Shown here: positions 7,663-16,734 of the stretch, piece after piece
Layout: every line of letters begins with the position of its first letter
How positions within the stretch are numbered: the stretch's first letter is position 1
Assembly (NCBI GenBank): GCA_964573725.1
Contig: CAZNLJ010000010.1
Coordinates: forward strand, 81,338 to 145,337
Reading direction: 5' to 3'
Origin: UBA6168 sp964573725
Lineage (GTDB): Bacteria; Bacteroidota; Bacteroidia; Chitinophagales; Saprospiraceae
Length of the DNA stretch: 64,000 nucleotides
The notes under the pieces: model-generated
Told to the model about the DNA's origin: nothing
The model's input: the letters and a program-made list of their open reading frames with translations, nothing else
Database searches by the model: none
Position numbers and translations under genes: made by a program

Positions 7663-8906
7663 ATCCTTCCAAGCGGCTGCTGATAGCTGTCCTCCTGCTC
7701 GCGCTCGTACCCGCCATGGCCCAGCGAAACATACTCCAAAAACTGCTCCTGCGCAACGACAGCCTGTTCGGTCCCGTCCTGCGACAACCCGATGTCTATG
7801 ATGTGCAGGTCCTGTATACGCAGATCGACCGGGACGAACGGAATGTCCCGACCTTCCGTTCCCACTCCTACCGGCTCGACGAAAGGGACTATTACTATCC
7901 CGCCAGTACGGTCAAGATGCCGATTGCCTTGTTGGCGCTGGAAAAACTGAACAGGCTCGCCATCCGGGGCCTGGACAAACACACCCCCATGCGGCATGGC
8001 GCCGCCACCGCCCCCCAGACACCGGCAGCCCAGGATAGCACCGCCGCAGCCGGGCTCGCTTCCGTTGCCCATTATGTCAAGAAAATTTTCCTGGTGAGCG
8101 ACAACGAGGCCAGCAACCGGCTCTACGAGTTCCTCGGACAGGCCTATCTCAACGAATCCCTTTGGGCCAAAGGGTATGACAAGGCCCTCATCACCCACCG
8201 GCTGGGGATATCCGGGTTCGATGCAAAGGCCAACCGACATACCAATCCGGTCAGCTTTTTCCAGGGAGACAGCCTCCTGTATCATCAAGGGGAAGTGTAC
8301 AGTACCGCCGAACGTCAATTCCCCCTCCGCAAGACCTTGCGCGGGCAAGGTTTTTACCAAGGGGACGAGCTTGTCCGACAACCTTTCGACTTCTCCCAAA
8401 AGAACTATATCTCGCTGCAGACCCAACACGATATCCTGCAGGCCGTCCTCTTTCCGGAATATGTCCCACCCGCCCGACGCTTCCAACTCACGGAAGACGA
8501 CTACCGCTGGCTTTACCAGGTCATGTCGGAACTTCCCCGCGAAAGCCGGTATCCGCATTACGACCACGAGCCGGACCATTATGTCAAGTTCTTCCTGTTC
8601 GGCGACCGGCCGGAACAGGAAAAAATGCCCGACCATATCCGCATTTTCAACAAGGTGGGCTGGGCTTACGGATTCCTGACCGACATTGCCTATGTCGTCG
8701 ACCTGGAAGCCGGTGTGGAATTCCTGCTCGCCGCCACCATCCATGTCAACCAGGATGGCATCTTCAACGACGACCAGTACGAATACGAGTCGGTCGGACT
8801 TCCTTTCCTCGCCAATCTCGGCCGGGTCGTCTACGACCATGAAAAAAAACGAGCCCGTAAATTCCGCCCAAACCTGGAGAAATTCAACATCCCGCACTAC
8901 GACTGA
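7659..8906 (+). CDS. Exported class-A beta-lactamase-like serine hydrolase
   Basis: A 415-residue protein with a signal peptide (residues 1-21, ending VPAMAQ). The three serine-acyltransferase motifs are present: S83-T-V-K86 (PASTVKMPIALLALEK), S147-D-N (LVSDNEASN), and K332-V-G in place of KTG (FNKVGWAYG). This is the layout of the beta-lactamase2 family. The KVG triad and long insertion between motifs suggest a peptidoglycan hydrolase or penicillin-binding relative rather than a true lactamase. It acts in the periplasm. It overlaps lgt by 4 bases and is 4 bases ahead of an S13 D,D-peptidase gene, so the operon points to cell-wall maintenance. I chose 7659, which gives the signal peptide, over the upstream ATG at 7560. 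Confidence 0.78.
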   Translation: MNPSKRLLIAVLLLALVPAMAQRNILQKLLLRNDSLFGPVLRQPDVYDVQVLYTQIDRDERNVPTFRSHSYRLDERDYYYPASTVKMPIALLALEKLNRLAIRGLDKHTPMRHGAATAPQTPAAQDSTAAAGLASVAHYVKKIFLVSDNEASNRLYEFLGQAYLNESLWAKGYDKALITHRLGISGFDAKANRHTNPVSFFQGDSLLYHQGEVYSTAERQFPLRKTLRGQGFYQGDELVRQPFDFSQKNYISLQTQHDILQAVLFPEYVPPARRFQLTEDDYRWLYQVMSELPRESRYPHYDHEPDHYVKFFLFGDRPEQEKMPDHIRIFNKVGWAYGFLTDIAYVVDLEAGVEFLLAATIHVNQDGIFNDDQYEYESVGLPFLANLGRVVYDHEKKRARKFRPNLEKFNIPHYD

Positions 8907-8910
8907 ACCG

Positions 8911-10275
8911 ATGAAACGATTGTTCGCTTGCTCCATCCTTTTCGGGCTGTCGCTCCTTGCCGCCCCGCCCCTGCTCGCCCAACGCAAACAGAAGAAGACA
9001 GCGGTCCCATCCGCCGCGACGGCCGGGTCGGCAGGCGGCCTGGATCTCGCCGCATCCCCCGTCTTCTCGAAATGCTTTACCGGCTTCGCCCTCTACGACC
9101 CTGCCAAGGGCCGGATGCTCTACGAGTACAACGCCGACAAATACTTCACCCCCGCATCCAATACCAAGATCCTGACCCTCTACACCTCCCTGAAACTGCT
9201 CGGGGATTCCATCCCCGCCCTCCAATACCAATTGCAAGGCGACCTGCTGGTGTTTTGGGGAACCGGAGACCCTTCCTTCCTGAACCCACATCTCAGCCCG
9301 GACGGCCGTCTGTTCGATTTTCTGCGGGAAAGGAAGGAAAAACTCCTGTTCTGTCCCGCCAATTTCAAGGACCGACGTTACGGGGATGGATGGATGTGGA
9401 GCGATTTCCCCTATGATTACCAAGCGGAGAAAGCATCTTTTCCCATCTACGGCAATATCGGTCACTTCCGGCTGTCCGATACCGACACCCATCGCGTGGA
9501 AGTCACCCCCGGCTTGCTCGGCGAATTGCTGCGTTACGATTCGCTTCCTGCCCTGGAAGATTTCGTCAGTCGGGAGGAATACAACAACCAGTTCATCGTC
9601 AACACCATTGCCCGCCACGGGGACGAGCGGGAGTGGCACGTCCCTTTCCGATACTCGCCCGAGCTCTTTGCCGGGCTGTTGTCCGATACCCTCCGCCGCT
9701 CCGTCAGCGTACTGCATGCCGACTTTACCCCTCCACCCGATGCACCGGTCCTGTACAGCGTACCCGCCGATACCCTGTACCGGCATTTGATGCATGAGAG
9801 CGACAATTTCATCGCCGAACAACTCCTCCTGCTTTGCTCCTGGAAACTGACCGGCCTGCTGAATGCCGGCACCACCATCGACTACGCCAGGGACTCGCTG
9901 TTCACCGGACTTCCCGATGAACCGAAATGGGCGGACGGCTCCGGTCTGTCCCGGTACAACCTGTTCACCCCCAGGTCATTGGTGGCGGTCCTCGACAGCA
10001 TCCGACAAACCGTGCCCCGGGAACGGCTCCTTCAGATCTTTCCGGCCGGCGGGCAATCCGGCACCATCAAGTCCTTGTACCGGAACGGCGGCACCCCTTA
10101 TGTCTATGCCAAGACCGGCACGCTCCGCAACAACCACTGCCTCAGTGGCTACCTGCTCACCAAGAAAGGGAATTTATTGATTTTCAGCTTTATGAACAAT
10201 AACTTCACAAGCAGCACCGGCACCATCAAACGGGAAATGGAAAAAAACCTCCGTCGGATTTATGAAACGTTCTGA
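8911..10275 (+). CDS. dacB: D-alanyl-D-alanine carboxypeptidase/endopeptidase (S13, PBP4 family)
   Basis: A 454-residue periplasmic class C penicillin-binding protein. Residues 1-23 are a signal peptide ending PPLLAQ. Catalytic motifs are S83-N-T-K86 (PASNTKILTLYTSLKLLG), S297-D-N (HESDNFIAEQ) and K401-T-G (YAKTGTLRNN). The roughly 210-residue distance between the first two motifs is the hallmark of the S13 family, which carries extra domains there. It trims pentapeptides and cleaves D-Ala-mDAP cross-links. It follows the serine hydrolase gene with a gap of 4 bases. The start at 8911 gives a clean signal peptide; the longer frame from 8686 overlaps the upstream gene and is rejected. Confidence 0.88.
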   Translation: MKRLFACSILFGLSLLAAPPLLAQRKQKKTAVPSAATAGSAGGLDLAASPVFSKCFTGFALYDPAKGRMLYEYNADKYFTPASNTKILTLYTSLKLLGDSIPALQYQLQGDLLVFWGTGDPSFLNPHLSPDGRLFDFLRERKEKLLFCPANFKDRRYGDGWMWSDFPYDYQAEKASFPIYGNIGHFRLSDTDTHRVEVTPGLLGELLRYDSLPALEDFVSREEYNNQFIVNTIARHGDEREWHVPFRYSPELFAGLLSDTLRRSVSVLHADFTPPPDAPVLYSVPADTLYRHLMHESDNFIAEQLLLLCSWKLTGLLNAGTTIDYARDSLFTGLPDEPKWADGSGLSRYNLFTPRSLVAVLDSIRQTVPRERLLQIFPAGGQSGTIKSLYRNGGTPYVYAKTGTLRNNHCLSGYLLTKKGNLLIFSFMNNNFTSSTGTIKREMEKNLRRIYETF

Positions 10276-10363
10276 CCGTTCCCAGACACCCGAAACGACG
10301 GGGTCACGCATGCCTATCCCTTGACACGTGCAGGTTCTCCTTCCCTTTTATACGCCGTTGTGG

Positions 10364-10371
10364 TATTTTTG
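10364..10371 (+). promoter_or_regulatory. -7 promoter element abutting a start codon
   Basis: TATTTTTG matches TAnnTTTG and ends 5 bases before the ATG at 10377. If used, transcription would begin at about the start codon, implying a leaderless message or a start downstream (ATG 10380). Confidence 0.35.
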
Positions 10372-10376
10372 AACCT

Positions 10377-11219
10377 ATGATGGCTTCCCTATCCGGTATC
10401 GCTGCCGTCCTGGCGTACTTGCTTTCGCTCACAACCATCGTGCTGAACGGGTTGGTATCCCTGTTTTTCCTGTTCCGCAGGCATCCCAACCGACGGGCGG
10501 ATTTTTTCCATGCCTTGTTGCTGTTGTCGTTCGCCGGCACCATGCTCTATCAACTGCTGTTGCACAACGGATTTTTTGCCGCATCTCCCGCTTGGCTGTT
10601 CCTGCCGGTCTACGGCACCCTTTCCTTCGGTACCTTCCTGTTTTATGCCGTCAAGCTGCGTATCTTTCCCCGCTACCGGTTCGTTTGGTCGGATGCCAAG
10701 CACTTCCTGTTGCCGCTGGGCCAGGTCCTGTATTTCGCCGGCTTGTTCTGGGGTAGTTCGGCCGTTTACCGGATGGATGTCGGCAGGGGCCTGTTATCGC
10801 CGTTCTACGGAGGATTGGAGATGGCGCTCTATGTCGGCACTTTCTATGCCTACCAGTTCGGCGCCTACCGATATATCCATTTCAAGGTGACCGTCCTGCA
10901 AAAAAAGGATTCTACCGAGACCGACCAATTGTACAGCCTGCTCATCCTGCGGCGGATGCTTCGGGTCATGCTCGTGCTCTTTTGGGTGAACAGCGCTTAT
11001 ATCGCAGCGGATTTCCTGCTGGAACAATGGGTGGGCATCCAGCTCGGAAATCTTCGGGGCATCCGGCACCTGGGAGACCTTTCCTTTGCCCTGTTGGGTG
11101 GATGGGTGGGCGTCGCCTCCGTGCAATTGCTTTACCCGCCGGCTTACGTCAATTTTTCCGGCTTGCTGGTCCGATGGGTGAGAATGCTGGCGGGCAACAA
11201 GACACCACCGGCCGGTTGA
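10377..11219 (+). CDS. Multi-pass membrane protein of unknown function
   Basis: A 280-residue integral membrane protein. Hydrophobic segments are visible near residues 8-31, 44-63, 70-90, 105-125, 140-160, 196-216 and 235-256, about seven spans. The topology resembles the 7-TM sensor halves found in some Bacteroidota regulators, but there is no cytoplasmic output domain. A charged linker (KKDSTETDQLYS) sits between spans five and six. I do not recognise a family. It stands alone between the dacB operon and the convergent nadE gene. The start could be either ATG at 10377 or 10380. Confidence 0.6.
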   Translation: MMASLSGIAAVLAYLLSLTTIVLNGLVSLFFLFRRHPNRRADFFHALLLLSFAGTMLYQLLLHNGFFAASPAWLFLPVYGTLSFGTFLFYAVKLRIFPRYRFVWSDAKHFLLPLGQVLYFAGLFWGSSAVYRMDVGRGLLSPFYGGLEMALYVGTFYAYQFGAYRYIHFKVTVLQKKDSTETDQLYSLLILRRMLRVMLVLFWVNSAYIAADFLLEQWVGIQLGNLRGIRHLGDLSFALLGGWVGVASVQLLYPPAYVNFSGLLVRWVRMLAGNKTPPAG

Positions 11220-11255
11220 AACCGGAACTTCCCGGCACATCCGGACCGCGCCGGA

Positions 11256-12893
11256 TCAGGAAAGGTATTTCCCGACAATCGGGATCCTCCTTCCGACACC
11301 GAAGGCCTTGGGGGAGACCCGGAGGACCGGTGCGGATTGGTGCCGTTTGAACTCATTGGTATTCACCAGCCGCAGGGCCCGGCGCACCACCTGCTCATCG
11401 AAACCCATGGCAATGATTTCGTAGGGACCCTGTCTTTTCTCGATATACTGGTACAGGATACTGTCCAGGACATCATAGGGCGGCAGGCTGTCGCTGTCCA
11501 GCTGGTTCGGACGCAATTCGGCGGAGGGTGGTTTCCGGATGATGTGCTCCGGAATGAGCGGCGTTTCCCGGTTGATGTAGGCGGCCAGCTCGTAGACCTC
11601 CGTCTTGTACACATCCGCCAGGACGGAAAGTCCGCCGCACATATCGCCGTACAGCGTACCGTAACCGACCGCCATTTCGCTCTTGTTGGTCGTATTCAGC
11701 AGGATGTTGCCGAACTTGTTGGAGAAAGCCATCAAAAGCATGCCCCGGATCCGGGCCTGGATGTTCTCTTCCGCGATGTTGAAGGGATATCCCCAGAAGT
11801 GAGGCTTCAGGGCATGCTCGTAGGTACGGAAAATCTCCTCGATGGGAATGATATCGTATTGCATGCCGAAATTCACCGCCAATTGCCTGGCATCCTGCAC
11901 GGAGTGGTCGGAGCTGAATTGGGAAGGCATCAGGACGGAACGCACATTATCCGGCCCCAGGGCGCGACAGGCCAATGCCGCCACCACGGCGGAATCGATA
12001 CCGCCGGACAAACCCAGTATGGCCTGTCGAAATCCGAGCTTGCCGAAATAATCGCGGATACCCAGGACGAGCGCGTCGTGGATCAAAGGGATTTTTTCCT
12101 TCGGTTGTTCGAGATTCTTTCCACCCGCCGTTATTTCCGCCAGGTCGAACGTCCGGACCTCCTCCTTCCAGTAGGGGAGTTCCTCGAAGATGGTACCGTC
12201 CGGCGACATCACCAGCGAGCCGCCGTCAAAAATGATTTCGGTCTGCGAACCGACCTGGTTGACGTACAACAAGGGCAGTTTGTAGCGCTGCACATTGGCC
12301 TGGAGCACCTTGATACGATCCTTGGCATGTACGTAACTGAAAGGGGATGCGGACAGGTTCAGGATGAGGTCCGGCCGATGGGGCATCATCTCGTCCATGG
12401 GGACGACCGTATACAGGGGATTTTCGTTGCCCAGGTTCCATAAGTCCTCACAAATGGTCAACGCAATCCGTTTCCCCATGAACTCCACCACCTGGAATTC
12501 GCGGGCCGGTTCGAAATAACGGTATTCGTCGAAGACATCGTAAGTAGGCAGCAGGGTCTTGTGCTGTATATGCCGGATTTGGCCATCCGCCAGGAAGTAA
12601 GCCGAATTGAAGAGGTCCTTGCCTTCTTTCTCCGGGTTCCGGGACGGGGACCCTACGGCGATGGCGATTCCCTGGGCGGCGGCGGCCAACTGCCGGACAG
12701 CGTGTTCCGCCCGTCGGATGAAATCGTCGAACTCCAGGAAATCGCGGGGTGGATAGCCACAGGTGGCCAATTCGGGAAAGGCGACCAGGTCGGCACCCTG
12801 CCGCTTGGCTTCGGCAACGGCCGCCAGCATCCGCTGCAGGTTCCCTTCGAAATCACCTACAAAGAAATTCAGTTGGGCAATGGATATTTTCAT
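11256..12893 (-). CDS. nadE: Glutamine-dependent NAD+ synthetase
   Basis: A 545-residue two-domain enzyme for the last step of NAD+ synthesis, amidating deamido-NAD with glutamine nitrogen and ATP. Residues 1 to about 260 form a nitrilase-type glutaminase: E in AFPELATCGYPP, K in HKTLLPTYDVFDEYRYF, C in LTICEDLWN. From about 285 the ATP-pyrophosphatase synthetase domain follows, with the SGGIDS P-loop (ILGLSGGIDSAVVAAL) and a conserved NKSEMAVGYGT segment. The start at 12893 gives MKISIAQLNFFVGDF, a standard N-terminus; the upstream extension to 13088 is arginine-rich and not credible. It is monocistronic and converges with the membrane-protein gene. Confidence 0.95.
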   Translation of the reverse strand: MKISIAQLNFFVGDFEGNLQRMLAAVAEAKRQGADLVAFPELATCGYPPRDFLEFDDFIRRAEHAVRQLAAAAQGIAIAVGSPSRNPEKEGKDLFNSAYFLADGQIRHIQHKTLLPTYDVFDEYRYFEPAREFQVVEFMGKRIALTICEDLWNLGNENPLYTVVPMDEMMPHRPDLILNLSASPFSYVHAKDRIKVLQANVQRYKLPLLYVNQVGSQTEIIFDGGSLVMSPDGTIFEELPYWKEEVRTFDLAEITAGGKNLEQPKEKIPLIHDALVLGIRDYFGKLGFRQAILGLSGGIDSAVVAALACRALGPDNVRSVLMPSQFSSDHSVQDARQLAVNFGMQYDIIPIEEIFRTYEHALKPHFWGYPFNIAEENIQARIRGMLLMAFSNKFGNILLNTTNKSEMAVGYGTLYGDMCGGLSVLADVYKTEVYELAAYINRETPLIPEHIIRKPPSAELRPNQLDSDSLPPYDVLDSILYQYIEKRQGPYEIIAMGFDEQVVRRALRLVNTNEFKRHQSAPVLRVSPKAFGVGRRIPIVGKYLS

Positions 12894-13222
12894 GTATGGT
12901 CGGTATGAAGGCCAACACCGGTAGGAACCGGCCGCAGACGGGCCGCAGGGGCATGTTTTCCGACCGGTCTGTCTGACAAGAACACACGTCGGCACCGGTT
13001 GTTCTAAGGGGTCCGTCTTTCCCCCAGCCCGGCCGCCGATACAACCATTCCTTTTTCTACCGGCACCTGACGGGGACTTCCATTTCAAAAAAAGCCGGTC
13101 TTCCCGTTTTTTATTTGCTTTTCCGACTGGTTATTTTTTTTCACCGGCCGGAAAAGACAAGCTGCCGATCCACCTCCGGCCCACCGCATGTGGGCGAAGA
13201 ACATTACCTTTGCCCGAAAAAC
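12894..13222. other. Divergent intergenic region (nadE / FKBP)
   Basis: A 329-base region. It holds a putative + strand promoter box at 13205-13212 and runs of A/T near 13085-13140. No minus-strand TAnnTTTG box for nadE was spotted and no gene is seen. Confidence 0.4.
13205..13212 (+). promoter_or_regulatory. -7 promoter element for the FKBP lipoprotein gene
   Basis: TACCTTTG matches TAnnTTTG and lies only 10 bases before the ATG at 13223, so the transcript would have a very short leader. Confidence 0.4.
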
Positions 13223-13693
13223 ATGACCCGACGTATCCTTCCCTTGCTGCTGGTCGCCTTGTACAGCCTGCTCCTGCCGGGCTGCAAGAAGGACAATGGC
13301 CTGTCCTACGAGGAGCAACTGGCTTTGGACATCCAAAAGATCCAGGCATACCTGTCCGACAACAATCTTACCGCGGAAGCCACGCCTTCCGGCCTGCACT
13401 TCATCGTCGAGACGGAAGGGAACGGCCAGTTTCCCGGTCCGGGTGCCGTCGTGACCGTTTACTATAAGGGTTACTTCTTGGACGGCAATGTATTCGACCA
13501 AACCGGTACCCAACCGGCCACCTTCTCCCTGAACAGTGTCATCACCGGCTGGCGGGAGGGCATCCCGAAATTCAGCAAAGGTGGCAAAGGGAAACTGCTG
13601 CTGCCTTCCGGTCTCGCCTACGGAAGCAATCCGCCCGGCGGCATCCCGGCCAATGCCGTTATGATATTCGATGTGGAACTGGTGGATTTCTGA
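13223..13693 (+). CDS. FKBP-type peptidyl-prolyl isomerase lipoprotein
   Basis: A 156-residue envelope lipoprotein. Residues 1-19 are a lipoprotein signal with lipobox LLPGC. A short linker (KKDNGLSYEEQLALDIQKIQAYL) leads to a single FKBP domain from about residue 60. Its recognisable blocks are GAVVTVYYKGYFLDGNVFD, FSLNSVITGWREGIPKF and LLLPSGLAYGS followed by IPANAVMIFDVELVDF. It catalyses cis-trans isomerisation of prolyl bonds in exported proteins. The start at 13223 places the lipobox correctly. It is monocistronic and convergent with the CoA-binding-protein gene. Confidence 0.88.
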   Translation: MTRRILPLLLVALYSLLLPGCKKDNGLSYEEQLALDIQKIQAYLSDNNLTAEATPSGLHFIVETEGNGQFPGPGAVVTVYYKGYFLDGNVFDQTGTQPATFSLNSVITGWREGIPKFSKGGKGKLLLPSGLAYGSNPPGGIPANAVMIFDVELVDF

Positions 13694-13736
13694 CCTGCGC
13701 CGGATATCCGCCCCGTTTTCACTTGCCGCGGCCGCG

Positions 13737-14096
13737 CTAGTATTGCCCGGTCGACAACAGGACCAGGGTACAGGCCTCCGACACCTCGATACCTGCCGCC
13801 GACAGCCTTTTCGCCAAATCCGGGTTTTCCGTACCCGGATTGAATATCACCCGTCGTGGCCGGATGGCCAGCAGGTAGTCGTAATAGGGAAGCTGCCGGT
13901 CCGGCCGGATGTACAGGGTCACGGTATCCGTCCCTTCCACCATCGGCAAATCCGTCATGATTTCCACGTCCCCGACCGTTCCCGGCCGTACACCGAGGGC
14001 GATGGTTTCCAGGCCTTTTTCGCGGAGCAGCCGGATGGCGTGGTTGGCATAGCGGTCGGGCTGGGTGGAGGCGCCGATGACCAATGTTTTTTTCAT
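13737..14096 (-). CDS. CoA-binding domain protein
   Basis: A 119-residue Rossmann-fold protein of the CoA_binding_2 type. The N-terminus shows the nucleotide-binding strand-loop-helix (KKTLVIGASTQPDRYANHA). The C-terminal half has RRVIFNPGTENPDLAKRLSAAGIEV and then EACTLVLLST. Homologues such as E. coli YccU are small cytosolic proteins proposed to bind CoA; the physiological role is not settled. It converges with the FKBP gene. It reads as a full-length family member with no truncation. Confidence 0.82.
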   Translation of the reverse strand: MKKTLVIGASTQPDRYANHAIRLLREKGLETIALGVRPGTVGDVEIMTDLPMVEGTDTVTLYIRPDRQLPYYDYLLAIRPRRVIFNPGTENPDLAKRLSAAGIEVSEACTLVLLSTGQY

Positions 14097-14343
14097 AGCG
14101 GACAGTGGGCTGTGTGGCGCTTTCCGAGACCGAATCGGACAAGGCCGGATGTGTCATCTTGGACCGGCGTTCCTCCGGCCGATCGGTAGCCCATCGGACC
14201 AGGTTGGTCATGGCCGAAGGCAGGGAAGGCCACATGCCTGAAACCAAGGATGTGGCCTTCCGAACAACCGCCCGGTCAATCCTGATATTTTCCGGATTCC
14301 GGCATCAGCTCGAAGGACGGGCGGGCAAGCGGGCGGACCCTGT

Positions 14344-15618
14344 TCACACCAGCAAGCGGACCGGTTCTTCCAGTACGGATTTGAAAGTCTGCAGGAAAGC
14401 GGCGCCCAAGGCGCCGTCGACGATTCGGTGGTCGCAGGAAAGCGTCACCCGCATCAGGTTGGCCGGCACGATTTGTCCGTCTTTGACGACGGGTTTCTCG
14501 ATGATGGCACCGACGGCCATGATACAGGCGTCCGGAGGATTGATGATACCGGTGAACTCCTCGATACCGAACATTCCGAGATTGGAAATGGTGAAGGTGT
14601 TCCCGGTCATTTCCTCGGGCTGCAGTTTCCGGCTGCGTGCCTTTTCTGCGAAGAGCCGGACTTCCTGGTTGATCTGGGACAAGGTCTTCATATCCGTATG
14701 CCGGATGACCGGCACCAGCAGTCCTTCGTCCACCGCGACGGCAACCCCGATATGGACCTGTTGGTGGTAGCGGATCCGGTCGCCGAGCCAGGAGGCGTTG
14801 ACGGCCGGATGTTTGCGCAGCGAAACGGCGGCGGCTTTGACGACCAGGTCGTTGAAGGAAATCTTGATGGGGGCGGCTACCGCATTCAGCTCCTTCCGGA
14901 GGGCGACGACCTTATCCATGTTGATTTCCATGGTCAGGTAGAAGTGCGGGGCGGTGTATTTGCTCTCGCTCAGCCGGCGGGCGATGGCCTTGCGCATCTG
15001 GCTCACCGGTTTCTCTTCCCAGGCGGTTTCCTGGCCGCCTGCGAAGGCGGCCGGTGGGGCCACGGGGGCCGGTGCGGCAGCGGCCGGGACCGATTCGGCC
15101 GGTTGGTGCTGGAGTGCGGCTTCCACATCGCGGCGGACGATGCGGCCACCGTCGCCCGTTCCCTGAATGGTCAGGATGTCTATGCCGGCTTCCCGGGCGA
15201 TCGAGCGGGCCAGGGGAGATGCTTTCACCCGGCTTCCATGGTCCGCCGTATCATCGGCCGGCGCTACCGGTCCGGTCGTATCGGGAACCGCCGAGGCCTG
15301 GACCGCCGTTTCCACCGCTTCCGGTTTTGCCTCCTGGGCGGTATCTCCTCCGGCCTGGTTGACCAAGGCCTTCCAATCTTCCCCCTGCTTGCCGATGACG
15401 GCGATGACGCCTTCCACCGGAACCACCCCTTCCTTGACGGCGATGTGCAACAGGTGACCCTCCCAAAGACTCTCGAAATCCATGGTCGCCTTGTCCGTCT
15501 CGATTTCCGCCAACAATTCACCCGGGGAAACCTTGTCCCCCTCCTGCTTATGCCAGGCGATGATGTTGCCCTCCTCCATCGTGTCGCTCATCCGGGGCAT
15601 TCGTATTACTTCTGCCAT
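14344..15618 (-). CDS. pdhC: Dihydrolipoamide acetyltransferase (E2 of pyruvate dehydrogenase)
   Basis: A 424-residue 2-oxo-acid dehydrogenase E2. Residues 1-75 are one lipoyl domain with the lipoyl lysine in EIETDKATMDFES. An Ala/Pro-rich linker is followed by the peripheral-subunit-binding domain (ASPLARSIAREAGIDILTIQGTG, quoted here in part: ASPLARSIAREAG; about 135-170), another linker, and the C-terminal acyltransferase domain with catalytic DHRIVDGALGA. It accepts acetyl groups from E1 and passes them to CoA in the multienzyme core. Many Bacteroidota E2 proteins carry two lipoyl domains; this one has a single domain. E1 genes are not adjacent, and a matching E3 lies 26 kb away at 41413. 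The start at 15618 (MAEVIRMPRMSDTMEEG) is the family N-terminus. Confidence 0.9.
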   Translation of the reverse strand: MAEVIRMPRMSDTMEEGNIIAWHKQEGDKVSPGELLAEIETDKATMDFESLWEGHLLHIAVKEGVVPVEGVIAVIGKQGEDWKALVNQAGGDTAQEAKPEAVETAVQASAVPDTTGPVAPADDTADHGSRVKASPLARSIAREAGIDILTIQGTGDGGRIVRRDVEAALQHQPAESVPAAAAPAPVAPPAAFAGGQETAWEEKPVSQMRKAIARRLSESKYTAPHFYLTMEINMDKVVALRKELNAVAAPIKISFNDLVVKAAAVSLRKHPAVNASWLGDRIRYHQQVHIGVAVAVDEGLLVPVIRHTDMKTLSQINQEVRLFAEKARSRKLQPEEMTGNTFTISNLGMFGIEEFTGIINPPDACIMAVGAIIEKPVVKDGQIVPANLMRVTLSCDHRIVDGALGAAFLQTFKSVLEEPVRLLV

Positions 15619-15788
15619 ATGTATAGTGATTATGTTTTCGCCGGGACCGGGCCTGACCGCCGACCTTATAAAAGGACTGGCGCAGCCGACAGACCATCGG
15701 ACACCGAATCCAGGAATTATCGGGAAATCCTTATTGCGGATGATATCGGAAAGGGCGGAGGAAGTCCCGACGCCTTCCGACCCGGCCG

Positions 15789-15796
15789 CAAAGTTA
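15789..15796 (-). promoter_or_regulatory. -7 promoter element for the E2 gene
   Basis: On the minus strand it reads TAACTTTG (TAnnTTTG), 171 bases before the E2 start. A related TTACTTTG lies just upstream at 15808-15815. Confidence 0.4.
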
Positions 15797-15931
15797 ATCA
15801 AGCGTAACAAAGTAAATAACGCTTGGTTTTTATTTTGTCCCCCTTTTGAAGGCCGGGAAGGCCGGATATTCCGGGGCGACCGGCGGCTTACCGGGGCATA
15901 CCCCGTCCGGAAGGATGGGAAACCGCAGGCA

Positions 15932-16474
15932 TCAGGATTTCTTGCTCCGGCGATATTTCAGGTTCAACACCCCGTTGTTGAAGCGGGTAACATCCACGAA
16001 ATCGAAGGGCAAGGTCGTCCCCGACCCCGGAAACAGCCGGATGCCGCTTCCCAGCACCAAGGGCATGACACTGATCAGGAGTTCGTCCACCTGATTGGCG
16101 GTCAACAACCTGGCAATGATTCCACCACCACCGACCACCCAGATGTTTCCGGTTGCCTTGCGTCGGAGGCTTCGGACCACCGTATCCTCGAAATGGTTGA
16201 GCAGTTGGGTCCGGGGGGTCCGGACCGGATAATCGACACGGTGGGTGAGGACAAAGGTATCGCAACGGCCGTAAGGCCACTCCACACCGGCCGCGAGAAT
16301 GGCCTCGTACGTGTGGCGGCCCATGACCAAGGTCCCGACGGACTGAATGAACCGCTCGTAGCCGTAATCCGCTTGCCCGGCGGAAGAAAAAACATCCAGC
16401 CAATCCAGCGAATGGTCCTCCCGGGCGATGAAACCGTCGATGGACATGGCTATGAATACTTTGATTTCTTTCAT
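15932..16474 (-). CDS. RibD C-terminal / dihydrofolate-reductase-like protein
   Basis: A 180-residue protein of the RibD_C/DHFR-like fold (YyaP/YwjB type). The N-terminus MKEIKVFIAMSIDGFIARED is the classic start, followed by LDWL, the NADPH-binding segment LVMGRHTYEAI, and the glycine-rich IWVVGGGGIIARLL in the second half, then LISVMPLVLGSGIRLFPG. These stand-alone proteins are predicted NAD(P)H-dependent reductases; substrates are mostly unknown. It is not the folate-pathway DHFR by sequence style. The start at 16474 agrees with the family; the upstream extension is rejected. It is divergent from recR. Confidence 0.83.
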   Translation of the reverse strand: MKEIKVFIAMSIDGFIAREDHSLDWLDVFSSAGQADYGYERFIQSVGTLVMGRHTYEAILAAGVEWPYGRCDTFVLTHRVDYPVRTPRTQLLNHFEDTVVRSLRRKATGNIWVVGGGGIIARLLTANQVDELLISVMPLVLGSGIRLFPGSGTTLPFDFVDVTRFNNGVLNLKYRRSKKS

Positions 16475-16693
16475 CAGGAAGTGTTTTGTCCGGAACAAAG
16501 ACCCGTCGGGCCCTCCTCCGCGGATCGGGAGGAATATCGCCGGGGTATCCGGGAAGGACCGTCGGCAAAGGTAACATCCCGCCACCAGAGATGAAATGCG
16601 GAAACAACCGGCTGCGGCCGGTCGGCCTGGGAAACGTGCGGGCCAATTTTTCAATAGTCAGGTCCATGAACGCCATATTTACCGGCAGTACCT

Positions 16694-16701
16694 TAATTTT
16701 G
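16694..16701 (+). promoter_or_regulatory. -7 promoter element for recR
   Basis: TAATTTTG matches TAnnTTTG. Transcription from it would begin near 16708, leaving a leader of about 27 bases to the ATG at 16735 and only a few bases to the in-frame ATG at 16714. Confidence 0.43.
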
Positions 16702-16734
16702 GGCGGCAGGGAAATGCAAACCAAGCTGAATACC

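Noticed and set aside
7659..8906. Calling this a beta-lactamase resistance gene
   Set aside because: Motif three is K-V-G and the genomic context is cell-wall maintenance; no resistance context.
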